A stretch of 64,000 bases of DNA from Hahellaceae bacterium (lineage in GTDB: Bacteria; Pseudomonadota; Gammaproteobacteria; Pseudomonadales; Oleiphilaceae), in NCBI GenBank assembly GCA_016716085.1, contig JADJWY010000023.1, forward strand, positions 558,001-622,000. Reading direction: 5' to 3'. How positions within the stretch are numbered: position 1 is the first letter of the stretch; each line of letters starts with the position of its first letter. This document shows, in pieces, positions 1 through 8,372 of the stretch. Under the pieces are notes generated by a model, which saw only the letters and a list, made by a program, of their open reading frames with translations, ran no database searches and was not told the origin of the DNA. A program made the translations under genes and the position numbers.

Positions 1-1446
1 CCGACAGGCCAATACAAACCAGGGTGAACAGCGTTCGTAATCATCGAGGGTAAACGGTTGGGCATGCGCGAAGTCATCCACCAACATGGATTCGATCTGT
101 CTGACAAAGGTCGTTTCACACACCACGGCTGTCACCTCAAAATTCAGGCGCAAGGAACGATTATCCAGATTAGCGGTGCCCACACCTGCATAGCGATCAT
201 CGACCAGCAACACCTTCTGATGCATGAAACCTGCGTTAAAGCGGTAGATTTTGATGCCGCAGCGCGCTGCCATTTCAAGGTAGGTGTAGGCGGCCAGGCC
301 AACCAGAAGGTTATCCGGCTTAACCGGAATCAGTATCCGAACATCAACCCCGCGCAAGGCGGCAAGCTGCAGTGCATTTATGATCTGCAAATCCGGCACA
401 AAATAGGGGCTGGCAATCCAGATCCGTTCACGGGCATGACCAATCGCATTCAAAAAGAACAGCTCACAGGTATCGAACTCATCGGCTGCACTCGTCGGCA
501 AGATAAACACGGCCGCTTTACCTAACCCCTTACCTGCCGGCGTTTTGCCCGCCTCCGCCAGATCCGTTTGAGGCTGAATCGACCACGAAAGGGTGGGAAT
601 TTCATTGGCGGACCAATACCAGTCTTCGGAAAATACCAGTTGAAGGGCAAGAACAGAAGGGCCTTCCAGTCGGACATGGGTGTCACGCCAGGGCGCACGT
701 TTTGCCGCAGCGCCGAGGTATTCCAGCCCAATATTCAGACCGCCAACGAAGCCTTGTTGACCGTCGATCACCAGTATCTTTCGGTGATTACGGAAATTAA
801 TCTGCAAGCGCTTTGGACGTTTACTGGCTTCGTTAAATGATCGAACTTCTGCCCCGGCACGTGAGAGCTTGCCAATATAAAAGCGCGACAAGCCCAGACT
901 GCCGATGTCGTCATACAGAAAATACACCCGCACGCCAGCGCCTAGCCTTTCAAGCAAAAGATCCGAAAGCTTTCGTCCGACGTTATCATCCCGAATGATA
1001 TAGAACTCCAACAGAATATAGTGCTGAGCCGAACGAATGGCATCAAACATGCTCTGATAGGTCTGGCGGCCATCAATCAGCAACTCGCAACGATTACTGT
1101 GCGTAAATGGCAAACGCACCAATTGGGTAATGACCTTAAGCTCGTCAACATTAGAGGGAGGGTCGCAGATCCACTGGCCCGCCATACGGGCAAGTGTTTC
1201 GATGAGTGGCGTGACTTTATCATCTTCGACACGCCGGGCAGCGACATAGCCTTCAAAGCGATAGCGCCCCAGCAGGTAATACAATGGCAACGTGACATAG
1301 GGAAATGAAACCAGACCGATGATCCAGCCGATCGCACCCTGTGCGGTGCGATAATTTCGCAATACATGCACGACACTGAAAATGGCGAGCGCGTAAACCA
1401 GAAAAAACAGTAACCAAACCAAGTCGCGTGTATCGGGCAGTAACAT
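1..1446 (-). CDS. cls: Cardiolipin synthase (3' end outside window)
   Basis: Membrane phospholipase-D-family enzyme that condenses two phosphatidylglycerols to cardiolipin. Reading the minus strand from ATG at 1446 gives two N-terminal hydrophobic segments (about residues 8-25 and 37-55, ending YYLLGRYR), the PLDc_N anchor typical of bacterial Cls. Near the C-terminus the second HKD motif is visible around 160-225 (HQKVLLVDD, then GTANLDNRS). 482 codons lie in the window with no stop, so only about the last 20 residues of a usual ~480-500 aa protein are missing. It is transcribed divergently from the interrupted gene at 1579, so the 130-bp gap should hold both promoters. Function is by family recognition; confident. 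Confidence 0.93.
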   Translation of the reverse strand, partial: MLLPDTRDLVWLLFFLVYALAIFSVVHVLRNYRTAQGAIGWIIGLVSFPYVTLPLYYLLGRYRFEGYVAARRVEDDKVTPLIETLARMAGQWICDPPSNVDELKVITQLVRLPFTHSNRCELLIDGRQTYQSMFDAIRSAQHYILLEFYIIRDDNVGRKLSDLLLERLGAGVRVYFLYDDIGSLGLSRFYIGKLSRAGAEVRSFNEASKRPKRLQINFRNHRKILVIDGQQGFVGGLNIGLEYLGAAAKRAPWRDTHVRLEGPSVLALQLVFSEDWYWSANEIPTLSWSIQPQTDLAEAGKTPAGKGLGKAAVFILPTSAADEFDTCELFFLNAIGHARERIWIASPYFVPDLQIINALQLAALRGVDVRILIPVKPDNLLVGLAAYTYLEMAARCGIKIYRFNAGFMHQKVLLVDDRYAGVGTANLDNRSLRLNFEVTAVVCETTFVRQIESMLVDDFAHAQPFTLDDYERCSPWFVLACR

Positions 1447-2090
1447 GCCGTAAACCGTTCCGTAATGAGTTGTAAGGCTGTGACGGCGCCCCCTCGTTTT
1501 CGAGGAACTTCCTCACACTATCGCCCCCACCCTGTGACATATAGTACACCCCATAAGCTTTCTCCACAGGTGTAGACCATGAATGAACGATTTCCCGTGA
1601 AATGTCTCAAGCTGCGTCAGTTGGCGGAAATTCCCCGCGCCGACTATCTCGCCGCTGCCCCACCCTCTAACCTGGAAAAGCCCTCTGTACGTGAGGCTTT
1701 TCTAAAAATGCTGCGACGCCCTCCAGAGCCAGCCCCTGTCACAAACGCACGCCCGACCTGGCAGACCTATGCCTTCAATGTGGCGGCTTGGCTGCGCTTG
1801 CCGAATGCGGTCGATCAGGCGGTGAGTCTGGTACTGGATTATCAGGATGCCCAGGGGCACTTTGGTTTGTTGGTGGATGAAGCCCGCATCAGCGGCCACA
1901 GCGCAGTGATGCTCACCGGCACCGTCACCCTTCGCACCCTCGGCATCCCTCAGGGTATCTATATTAGGGAAGGTCTGAATAATCCTATGTATTTTCAGGC
2001 CACTTCTGTTAGTTGATAGTTTTATCTCAAAAAAATGGGTAAATCTTGTCTTTCTGCCGCTTTTAGCGGCCGTCAGCGCCATTTCAGGCG

Positions 2091-2113
2091 CACCTCTCCC
2101 GTCAGGAGAGGTG
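2091..2113. terminator. Hairpin inside the IS, downstream of transposase
   Basis: CACCTCTCC (2091-2099) pairs with GGAGAGGTG (2105-2113) around a 5-base loop, just past the end of the transposase reading frame on the minus strand. It could stop transposase transcription or shield the element from outside transcription. No long T run follows, so terminator function is inferred. Confidence 0.4.
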
Positions 2114-2120
2114 ATAATGC

Positions 2121-3032
2121 CTATTGGCCATCACCAGGTTGGCCAAGGCACACTTCGTGAATACCGCGTGGGCATTCTTGTCCAAGACGCACTTTCTTAT
2201 AGCCAAATTGGCCTTTCAAAATGCCAAACAGATGCTCAACCCGCGATCGGATTTTCGATTTGTGCCGATTGCTCGATCTCTCCTGTTCGCTCAGCTGTCG
2301 GTGACGGCTACCTTTTCGCTGGGTAAAGTCCTTAGCATTTGGTGATCGCTCGTGAATCACCCGCTTCTGCCCGGTGTAGGCAGAATCACCCCATACACGC
2401 GTTTCGTTGCCATGGAGTAAGTCGCCCAGCACTTGTGAATCATGTACATTGGCGGGTGTCACCACCACGGAAGGAATCAGCTGGTTTTGCTGTCCCCGCC
2501 TATTTGTGTCTTCACCCCGAAATCCCACTTCTTGCCTTAGCTCGCATTCTTCATATCGGGATCACGCGCTTTGTCTCTATTCTTGGTGGAACTTGGGGCG
2601 TTGATGATGCTGGCATCCACAATTGTTCCCTGGACACTTTCAAGCCGCTCTCTGCGAGATATACATTGACCAGGGAAAGAGCTCGTCACCCAGATTGTGC
2701 TTCTCCATCAAATGGCGAAATTTGCAAATGGTGGTTTCGTCCGGCACAAGCTCTTTGCCAAGATCAATTCCGACAAACAAACGCATCGCTCTGGAATCAT
2801 AAAGGGCTCTCAGCTCCGGATCAGACAGCTCGAACCAGTGCTGCGAAAATGGATTCGCAAATACGCCAGACAATCGGTCTCGACCAGCCCTTTGGGTACA
2901 TCAGGTAGTAGGGTCGATTGCTCGCTCAATCTTTCCACGGAATGATCCGATCCATTTCACTGAGGAAAACTTCCTGCGAGTTTTCTTGCGGTAAACCTCA
3001 AAACCACTGGCTTCCAGACTCTGCTGTTTCAT
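2121..3032 (-). pseudogene. IS5-family transposase, multiply frameshifted
   Basis: Starts at ATG 3032 (MKQQSLEASGF...) and shows pieces of an IS5 DDE transposase in different frames: an N-terminal piece at 2640-2873 with the HWFELSDPELRALYDS and FRHLMEKHNLGDELF blocks, then a C-terminal piece at 2121-2528 with the VVVTPANVHDSQVLGDLLHG and SRVEHLFGILKGQFGY blocks carrying later catalytic-core residues. At least three frame changes separate the pieces. No single ORF could give an active enzyme. Confidence 0.88.
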
Positions 3033-3213
3033 GGCGATTCCATTTTGTCGTTTGTCGTCTCATGGTATACGATTTCTGGAATTAATCAGAGTTGCCTTAG
3101 CTGTATCGGAATTCCGGCGGAGCAGTCATTTATTCTGGATGAACTCTTTGTACAGCGCCTCACGAGTGAAGTGGTGTCAACCCAACGCCACCAGGCATAA
3201 GTAACCCGCCCAC

Positions 3214-3399
3214 TCAACCAGAACGTTGGCGCTTTGGTATTTTCTTCGCTGCGGGGTCGCTCTGCGTTCCCGCAAATTCTAATGGGTTTCCCACCAAAGA
3301 GACAGGCATACGCTCCCATTCCAGTCGTGTAATCCGGTTCAGGGCTTCTAACGCCCTATTGGGTCGGCAATCGGCTAAATGGATCACTGTGTTGCGCAT
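3214..3399 (-). CDS. Small hypothetical protein (61 aa)
   Basis: MRNTVIHLADCRP... preceded by a GAGG-type ribosome site 7-8 bases upstream of ATG 3399. It ends 13 bases from the end of the interrupted gene on the other strand, so the two are convergent. Residues 1-36 look like a genuine folded segment (basic and hydrophobic alternation, ALNRITRLEWERMP) while the C-terminus is low in recognisable features and may be frameshifted. Family not recognised. Confidence 0.4.
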   Translation of the reverse strand: MRNTVIHLADCRPNRALEALNRITRLEWERMPVSLVGNPLEFAGTQSDPAAKKIPKRQRSG

Positions 3400-3591
3400 G
3401 ATGCTCGAACCTCGCTGTCTCGCTCAGGGTTTGGCCACACTGCAATAAGCATAGACAGAACTCAGCGAAAATCATGCCATGTAAATTTATCTAATCGTTT
3501 CAATCACATGGCAAACACAGGTAGGAAGTAGGCGACCGCCGGGTGACGAAAAAGGGCAAGTCCTGACCGGTACCGTCGCCCCTATCACACA

Positions 3592-3939
3592 TCAAGCCAA
3601 CAAAATGCGGACTTCACCTGGAGCCATTTGCAGCACCAGGTTACCCGCCTCGTCTACCTCGGTTTGACCCAGTGGCACATGCGTCGAAAACAGAACCTCA
3701 ACCTCGCGGCGCTGATTCCCAGATGCCTGTCTCAGCGCCGCGATGTCCACCCAAAGCGTTTGACTGGCGTGCAGATCGGTATGGGCCACCACCATCAGGA
3801 TGTCATGTGTAGACGAGTTGGATTGACTGACACAGTACCCCAACCCGATGGCCGGGGTTTGCATCGATGCGAAGTTAAGGCCCACGAAGCAGGCAGGATC
3901 GCTCAGCGCATCCAGAAAACGTTGGCGGATCTGGCTGGC
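3592..3939 (-). pseudogene. Orphan 3' end of the GH13 glycosidase gene
   Basis: Encodes only the last ~113 residues of the alpha-amylase-family protein whose full gene lies at 8678-10798. It starts abruptly at 3939, without its own initiation signals, and ends with its own stop (tail EVRILLA instead of EVRILWFRR). It was most likely the original chromosomal 3' end of the GH13 gene before the 4.75-kb cassette entered and supplied a second 3' end. Confidence 0.85.
3600..3939. repeat. Left copy of 340-bp direct repeat
   Basis: Matches 8692-9031 base for base without gaps. I count 18 mismatches in 340 (about 95% identity), but they are unevenly spread: 12 in the first 67 bases, one in the next 216 (3667-3882), and five in the last 57. 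It marks the left border of the inserted cassette. Confidence 0.9.
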
Positions 3940-4165
3940 GCTTGCTCAATTAATCTGTTTTTTTGTTTTCTATTTATCTGCAACCTGGTGCTTTTCTTGG
4001 GTATGCTGAAGTTTGCTTCTGAAGGAATACTTTCTAAACCGTCATCGATTTCGAGAAACGATCGAGAATCTTTCGAAGATTTTGGGTTTGGATTGGTTAT
4101 AATCTGTTTGGAAGGATCATAACTCCCAAGGGTTACCGAACTCTTTTACTGATTCAATCATAGCA
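3940..4165 (+). promoter_or_regulatory. A+T-rich leader upstream of the cassette regulator
   Basis: 226 bases without a convincing gene, with T-rich runs near 3955-3975 and an A+T-rich stretch up to the araC start. It must hold the araC promoter if the cassette is expressed independently. I could not pick a single confident -35/-10 pair. Confidence 0.35.
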
Positions 4166-4978
4166 ATGAGCTCTAAAAAACGATCGAACGACTGGGCCAA
4201 GGTAGCAGCTCCCACTGCGAAAATTGAAAGAATGGAGGCTTTCTTCAAAGGCTATGGCTTCTCGCCACATAGGCACGACACCTATGCTCTTGGCATTACT
4301 TTGAATGGCGTCCATAGTTTTCGCTATCGCAAATCCATGCGACACAGCTTGCCTGGTAATGCTGTCGTCCTTCATCCCGACGAACTTCACGACGGCGAGG
4401 CCGGGACCGATGAGGGGTTCCACTATAAGATCTTGTACGTTCCCCCAGAACTTATTCAGCAGATCCTTGGCGGCAAGCCCCTTCCCTTCATCACTGATGG
4501 CATAACCACTGACCCCAGAATTGTCACCGCGATATCCTCATTGCTCTGCAATTTCGAGATGTCTCTGGATAGCCTGCAGGAGGATGATGGGATCTATGAT
4601 ATCGCGCAGGCTCTAAGTGATGCCTCAGGACAGAAAAGGCAGCGGAAGAAGCTGAATTATCCTGCGGCCGAGCTTGCCAGGCAGTACATGCTGAATACCT
4701 CTAACCAGATCATTACCATGGATCGACTAGAAGAAATATCGGGCATGGATCGGTGGACGCTCTCCAGGGATTTTAGGGCTCTATTCGGCACCAGCCCCTA
4801 CAGATACCTCACCCTTCGCCGCCTGGAGAAAGCCAAGACAGCCATTCGGGCGGGTCTATCTCTTGCTGACACAGCTGCCTCTTGTGGTTTTACTGATCAA
4901 AGCCACATGACTCATCACTTTTCTAAGGCTTATGGGATATCCCCTGGCCGATGGTCCGACTTAGTCCTGCTGAACTGA
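4166..4978 (+). CDS. AraC-family regulator of the cassette
   Basis: 270 aa. The N-terminal half (to about residue 130) looks like a cupin-type AraC ligand-binding domain: HRHDTYALGI, then LHPDELHDGEAG and YKILYVPPE. Residues ~165-268 carry two helix-turn-helix units (MDRLEEISGMDRWTLSRDF and AASCGFTDQSHMTHHFSKAYGISPG). Regulators of this architecture are often found beside LysE- or AzlC-type amino-acid exporters and respond to small molecules, which fits the azlCD genes in the same cassette. It points toward the peptide gene 180 bases downstream and likely activates it. Specific ligand unknown. Confidence 0.88.
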   Translation: MSSKKRSNDWAKVAAPTAKIERMEAFFKGYGFSPHRHDTYALGITLNGVHSFRYRKSMRHSLPGNAVVLHPDELHDGEAGTDEGFHYKILYVPPELIQQILGGKPLPFITDGITTDPRIVTAISSLLCNFEMSLDSLQEDDGIYDIAQALSDASGQKRQRKKLNYPAAELARQYMLNTSNQIITMDRLEEISGMDRWTLSRDFRALFGTSPYRYLTLRRLEKAKTAIRAGLSLADTAASCGFTDQSHMTHHFSKAYGISPGRWSDLVLLN

Positions 4979-5157
4979 TCCTCCTTTTTTGCAGGATCAT
5001 ACAATACCGACTCCCCGCTCAAAAATAGACTCATACCTGGCTCGACAAATCCTCAGGGACTTCCTGGTCACCCAGAGGCCTCTTCGAGCCGGGGATGAGG
5101 CTTTTTGTCTTTCGACAAGGCTTTCTACGAATAAAACTTTGAAAGGAAATCAATCCT

Positions 5158-5334
5158 ATGAATAAAAGCAGAATGAAACCAGTTGCCGGAACTGTTGGCG
5201 GGACTGTGGGTGGAACCGTTGGCGGGACTGTGGGTGGAACCGTTGGCGGGACTGTCGGTGGAACCGTTGGCGGGACTGTCGGTGGCACCTTTGGTTTGGA
5301 GGGAGTGCAGCTTGCTACTGCACTGACCAAATAG
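5158..5334 (+). CDS. Putative RiPP precursor: eight TVGG repeats
   Basis: 58-residue peptide starting at ATG 5158 with an AAAGGA ribosome site about 9 bases upstream. Layout: basic leader MNKSRMKPVAG (1-11), eight uninterrupted Thr-Val-Gly-Gly units (12-43), a variant TFG (44-46), then a tail LEGVQLATALTK. At DNA level it is about four copies of a 24-bp unit, each coding two TVGG units with different synonymous codons (ACC/ACT, GTT/GTG/GTC), so the amino-acid repeat appears conserved beyond the DNA repeat. It sits directly before a radical SAM/SPASM gene, the classical place for a modified peptide substrate. No Cys, Ser or Asp is in the core, so lanthionine, sactipeptide or thioether chemistry is unlikely; Val, Thr or Gly would be the modified residues. 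Family not recognised. Confidence 0.8.
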   Translation: MNKSRMKPVAGTVGGTVGGTVGGTVGGTVGGTVGGTVGGTVGGTFGLEGVQLATALTK

Positions 5335-5341
5335 TTATACG

Positions 5342-5362
5342 GGCCACCCTTTAAGGGTGGCC
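5342..5362 (+). terminator. Hairpin between peptide and radical SAM genes
   Basis: GGCCACCCTT (5342-5351) pairs perfectly with AAGGGTGGCC (5353-5362), effectively an 8-bp GC-rich stem with a small T/A loop, 7 bases after the peptide stop codon. It is followed only by ATTGATTT, a weak T tract. Such leaky terminators are common after RiPP precursor genes and would give much more precursor than enzyme mRNA. It could also protect the 3' end of a short peptide transcript. Confidence 0.65.
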
Positions 5363-5387
5363 ATTGATTTGCCTAAAGGATGAGAGT

Positions 5388-6895
5388 TTGTTCGTGACAA
5401 CCGCAGTAGCAACAAAACAATTCAAAATTTCGCAGGATATTGTTCAGCGCCCAGTAGGCGAAAGGATGGCGATATACCATCGGCTTCTTGGTGGCCTGTT
5501 CCTTTTGGATGCGGCCGGGCAGAAGGTTCTTGAGTCCTTCAAATATTATGCATCCGTCTCTGAATCTGTGCTCGCCGGAGCACCCAAAAACAGGAAAGAG
5601 GAGCTGATACTTCAGCTCATGGCAAGAAAGATTCTGGTTTTATCAGACTCGCCTTTCCCATCGGGACAACCAGAAGTGCCGGTGGAAAAGAAGGTGAACA
5701 TCATTCAACTCATACTGGCAAACGCCTGCAACTTTGGCTGCGCTTACTGCTTTGAAGGGGTTCAGGGGACTGCTATGTCTGTTGAAGATGAGGTGGCCAA
5801 GGTCCAGGAATCACGAATCATCGCAAAGGACAGCATCAAGGTGAACATTGAGGATTCAATGTATGCCTCCAAGGAGCGGTTCGAACATCAATACGATCCA
5901 ACCAATCGCTCGATGAAGCCGGCTGATGCCATAGCCTATGTCAGCTCATCTCTCAAAGTCGCCCGCTCTGAAGGGGTAAACGAGGTTATGATTCAGTTCT
6001 TTGGCGGTGAGCCATTATTGAACTGGCGAACCATCAAAGCAGTGCTTGAGCACTTTGGCCGCGGCGAAAAAGAAGAAATGATCATCCATTATTCCACTGT
6101 AACCAATGGGAGCCTGATCAGCGAAGAGGTTTCGCGAACCTTCAAAAAATATGAAGTGGCAGTGTGCGTCAGTGTTGACTCACCAAATAGCCCAAGTCGC
6201 CCCCTGAAAGATGGCTCGAATAGCATGCCGGCGGTGATGAAAGGTTTGAGAGAGCTCCAGGCGCACAACAACCGAATTGCCCTCAATGCCGCCCTCACCT
6301 CAGCTACCTGGGATGACTTCGACGAAGGAATTGTGGATTTGGCCGTTGACGTAGGTGCAGGGGAGATCGGTGTTGTTGTTGACTTTGACCCTACCTTTTA
6401 CTCTGAGTTTGGCGCTGTAAACATTGTAGAACGCCTCTGGGGAGTTATTACTTACGGCCGCGAGAATGGCGTGGTTCTTACAGGATATTGGCACCAAATC
6501 TTCCAGGTTATGCTCGGTTTTGACACGGTAAGTCACCGCGGATTCAAGAACTGCAGCGCCAAGGGGGCCCAGTTCAGTATTGAACCCAATGGCTCAGTTT
6601 TCTCCTGCAAAGCAGGGTCCACGCTGTTGGGGGATATCCGTGACGAAACACTGATTCTCGATGGAAAAGCCTATCTCGATCACGCAGCTCTACGCCGTGA
6701 AAATCCCGAATATTGCCGCGGCTGCGAAATTGAAGGCTTCTGTGGTGGCCTTTGTTTGGGGCCACTTGAGAAAAAGCAGCCTCTATCAATTCCGTCGAGG
6801 AGTCAGCCTGCGAATTTTACCGCGGCATTACGAAAAGACATATAGACGCCATTCAGCCCTTCGAGATAGCAACATTTGATCTTGATCCTGCCTAG
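5388..6895 (+). CDS. Radical SAM/SPASM peptide-maturase (frameshift at 6771-6776)
   Basis: Likely start is TTG 5388, seven bases after AAAGGA; a TTG at 5364 inside the hairpin is unlikely and GTG 5394 is an alternative. Numbering from 5364: residues ~20-95 look like a small winged-helix peptide-recognition (PqqD-like) domain; C122, C126 and C129 form the CxxxCxxC cluster site; GGEP at 214-217 is the SAM-binding motif. SPASM cysteines are C397, C415, then CxxC-x5-C-x3-C at 451-464. The annotated frame then stops at 6845, but the -1 frame entered at GAAAAAG (6770-6776) continues ...ESACEFYRGITKRH... to a stop at 6893-6895, supplying the last SPASM cysteine and normal spacing to the next gene. 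So there is either a one-base loss in an A run, a sequencing error, or recoding. Presumed to modify the TVGG peptide. Confidence 0.85.
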
Positions 6896-6909
6896 CAAGA
6901 GGAACAACC

Positions 6910-7644
6910 ATGACTGCACACGCTAAGAACATACCCTTCACCAACCAAGCTGCAAATACTGACTACTTGGAAAATGGATTTTGTGTTGTTGATATGCCCG
7001 CAATAGATGAGGCTCTAATAGACTCCTTTAACGATATGCCCCGAGATGGGCATAGCATGGGTAGACTTAGAGAGATCCGTCTTACCCAGTACATTGGGTA
7101 CTGGGAAGAAGGTGAATGGGTTTTCGCACCACTGCCAAAAAGAAAATATGTCCAGTCCGCGGACTACATCAAGCTCGCAGAGGCCGGTGGAGTGGCGAGG
7201 CACCGTGAGCAAATCATCGGTGACCCAACGCCTCTGGTGGCGGCTGTACTGAACCAACTACCGGTAGAGCTCTATGAACTCTTCCAGATAAACGTCAACC
7301 AAATACGAGTGACTGTGAACCCGGACTATGCAGGAGTAACTGTGCCCGAGGGTCCCCATCGGGACGGGCATGAATACAGTGTGATAGCTGTTGCCAGACG
7401 TTGCAACGTGAAAGGCGGAGAAACACAAGTAATAGACCCCAACAACCAGGAAATACTTTATAGAACCACCCTGGAAGAAAACCAGGCCATCATCATAGAC
7501 GATGAAAGGTTCATTCATTACGCCACCAATATTGAGCCGGAAGTCGGAGACACAGGTTATCGGGATATTTGGGTCATAGAAATAAATCGTTGGGAAAACC
7601 GGGCATACGGCCCGGGACATGAAAGAGCATCACTCGCGAGATAA
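6910..7644 (+). CDS. 2OG-Fe(II) dioxygenase, isoleucine-hydroxylase-like
   Basis: 244 aa with the layout of the 2OG-Fe dioxygenase family (PF10014) that includes the Bacillus L-isoleucine-4-hydroxylase IDO. The metal triad is visible as H150-x-D152 (GPHRDGHEY) and H203 (DDERFIHYA), with R218 (GYRDIWVIE) as the likely 2-oxoglutarate anchor; the GGETQVID strand lies between. AAGAGGA lies 6 bases before ATG 6910, and the gene begins 14 bases after the frameshift-corrected end of the radical SAM gene, so they are co-transcribed. Known relatives hydroxylate free aliphatic amino acids; a peptide substrate is possible here. Family assignment is good, substrate is inferred. Confidence 0.82.
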   Translation: MTAHAKNIPFTNQAANTDYLENGFCVVDMPAIDEALIDSFNDMPRDGHSMGRLREIRLTQYIGYWEEGEWVFAPLPKRKYVQSADYIKLAEAGGVARHREQIIGDPTPLVAAVLNQLPVELYELFQINVNQIRVTVNPDYAGVTVPEGPHRDGHEYSVIAVARRCNVKGGETQVIDPNNQEILYRTTLEENQAIIIDDERFIHYATNIEPEVGDTGYRDIWVIEINRWENRAYGPGHERASLAR

Positions 7645-7646
7645 GT

Positions 7647-8372
7647 ATGAGAAATGTGAACAGTCTGCAGGTGATCCCGGGTGTCGACCAGGTAGAAGCC
7701 GAAAAAAAGCCCTTCACCCGGGCGCTTCCATCCGCATTAGCTGTGGTACCAGTCAGTATGCTCTTCGGGATACTGGCTTATCGTGCAGACTGGAGCATTC
7801 TGGAGATCTTGGCTGCCAGTGTTTTGGGTTTTACAGGTAGCGGACAACTGGCACTACTACCTTTGGCCGATTCGAATACTGGCTTCTTAACAATGCTGCT
7901 TATCTGCGCTTCGATAAATAGCCGCTACATCCCAATTGCGTTGACTACGCAACACCGGTTGCCGAGCAAGTTACTCTCCAAGTGGTTTGCCGCTCACATG
8001 CTCGGTGATGAGGCTTATGCAACAGAAAAGGCCTCAGATTCGACAGCAAACGTATTCACTATCCGTTTCACCATATTCTTCTTCTGGGTAGTGTCTGGGG
8101 TGGCAGGTGGCGCTTTGTCAAAGGCTATCCCGGATTCCTGGATCAGTGGCGGCATCCACCTTGGGTATCCCGCCAGTGTCGTTCTTGTATATCTATCAGT
8201 AACACAAATCAAGACAAGAATGCATGGAGGCTATACCCGACCGGCCCTCCTGATGATGGTCTGCCTGGCATTGGCCGCAGTTTTCGTAATTTTCCTCGGC
8301 CCTATTTATTTCTGGGTACCAAGCGTCCTGCTTACCACGCTGATATTGCATTGGTTTAGATACAATGAATGA
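7647..8372 (+). CDS. azlC: AzlC-type branched-chain amino-acid exporter, large subunit
   Basis: 241 aa polytopic membrane protein, starting 2 bases after the dioxygenase stop. The AzlC signature is clear: FTRALPSALAVVPVSMLFGILA, then FTGSGQLALL and the INSRYIPIAL segment, followed by the later helices. AzlC and AzlD together export leucine/isoleucine/valine analogues in Bacillus subtilis and relatives. In this cassette it may export a hydroxylated or rearranged aliphatic amino acid released from the repeat peptide, or protect the cell against it. Confidence 0.87.
   Translation: MRNVNSLQVIPGVDQVEAEKKPFTRALPSALAVVPVSMLFGILAYRADWSILEILAASVLGFTGSGQLALLPLADSNTGFLTMLLICASINSRYIPIALTTQHRLPSKLLSKWFAAHMLGDEAYATEKASDSTANVFTIRFTIFFFWVVSGVAGGALSKAIPDSWISGGIHLGYPASVVLVYLSVTQIKTRMHGGYTRPALLMMVCLALAAVFVIFLGPIYFWVPSVLLTTLILHWFRYNE

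Larger units (their letters stand above)
1968..3096 (-). mobile_element. Degenerate IS5-family insertion sequence
   Basis: The ends are imperfect inverted repeats: GGAAGGTCTGAATAATCC at 1968 and, read from the other strand inward from 3096, GGCAACTCTGATTAATTCC. Both are flanked by the same 4-bp target TTAG (1964-1967 and 3097-3100), matching the YTAR target preference of IS5. Length 1129 bp is normal for the family. The single transposase gene lies on the minus strand and is broken by several frameshifts, so the element is probably immobile unless helped in trans. Confidence 0.88.
1579..3200 (+). pseudogene. Hypothetical gene split by an IS5-type insertion
   Basis: The 5' part (1579-1967) reads MNERFPVKCL... 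for 129 codons plus two bases, then runs into the left end of the IS. Removing the IS and one TTAG target copy joins 1967 to 3101 in the same frame, and reading continues to TAA at 3198-3200, giving an intact ancestral protein of about 162 aa. That exact rejoining is strong evidence that this was one gene. I do not recognise the family; there are no membrane segments, and the N-terminal third is Pro/Arg rich. The small minus-strand ORF ending at 3214 is convergent. The present allele ends 16 codons into the IS (stop 2014-2016). Confidence 0.75.

Noticed and set aside
58..1376. Plus-strand and other minus-frame ORFs at the left edge
   Set aside because: All are shadows of the cardiolipin synthase frame, which shows HKD motifs and membrane segments.
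2339..2908. 189-codon plus-strand ORF across the IS5 element
   Set aside because: Antisense of the broken IS5 transposase; no family resemblance.
5188..5289. 24-bp tandem repeat considered as a CRISPR-like or iteron array
   Set aside because: The units are contiguous with no spacers and lie inside a coding frame; they encode the TVGG repeats.
5031..5330. Antisense ORF of (Val-Pro-Pro-Thr) repeats over the peptide gene
   Set aside because: It is the mirror of the TVGG repeat; no ribosome site in a sensible place, and the plus-strand peptide has a good one plus an operon context.
6770..6776. Classical -1 programmed frameshift heptamer (A AAA AAG)
   Set aside because: The run has only five A and is preceded by G, so tandem slippage is imperfect and no downstream stem-loop was seen; kept only as one of three explanations.
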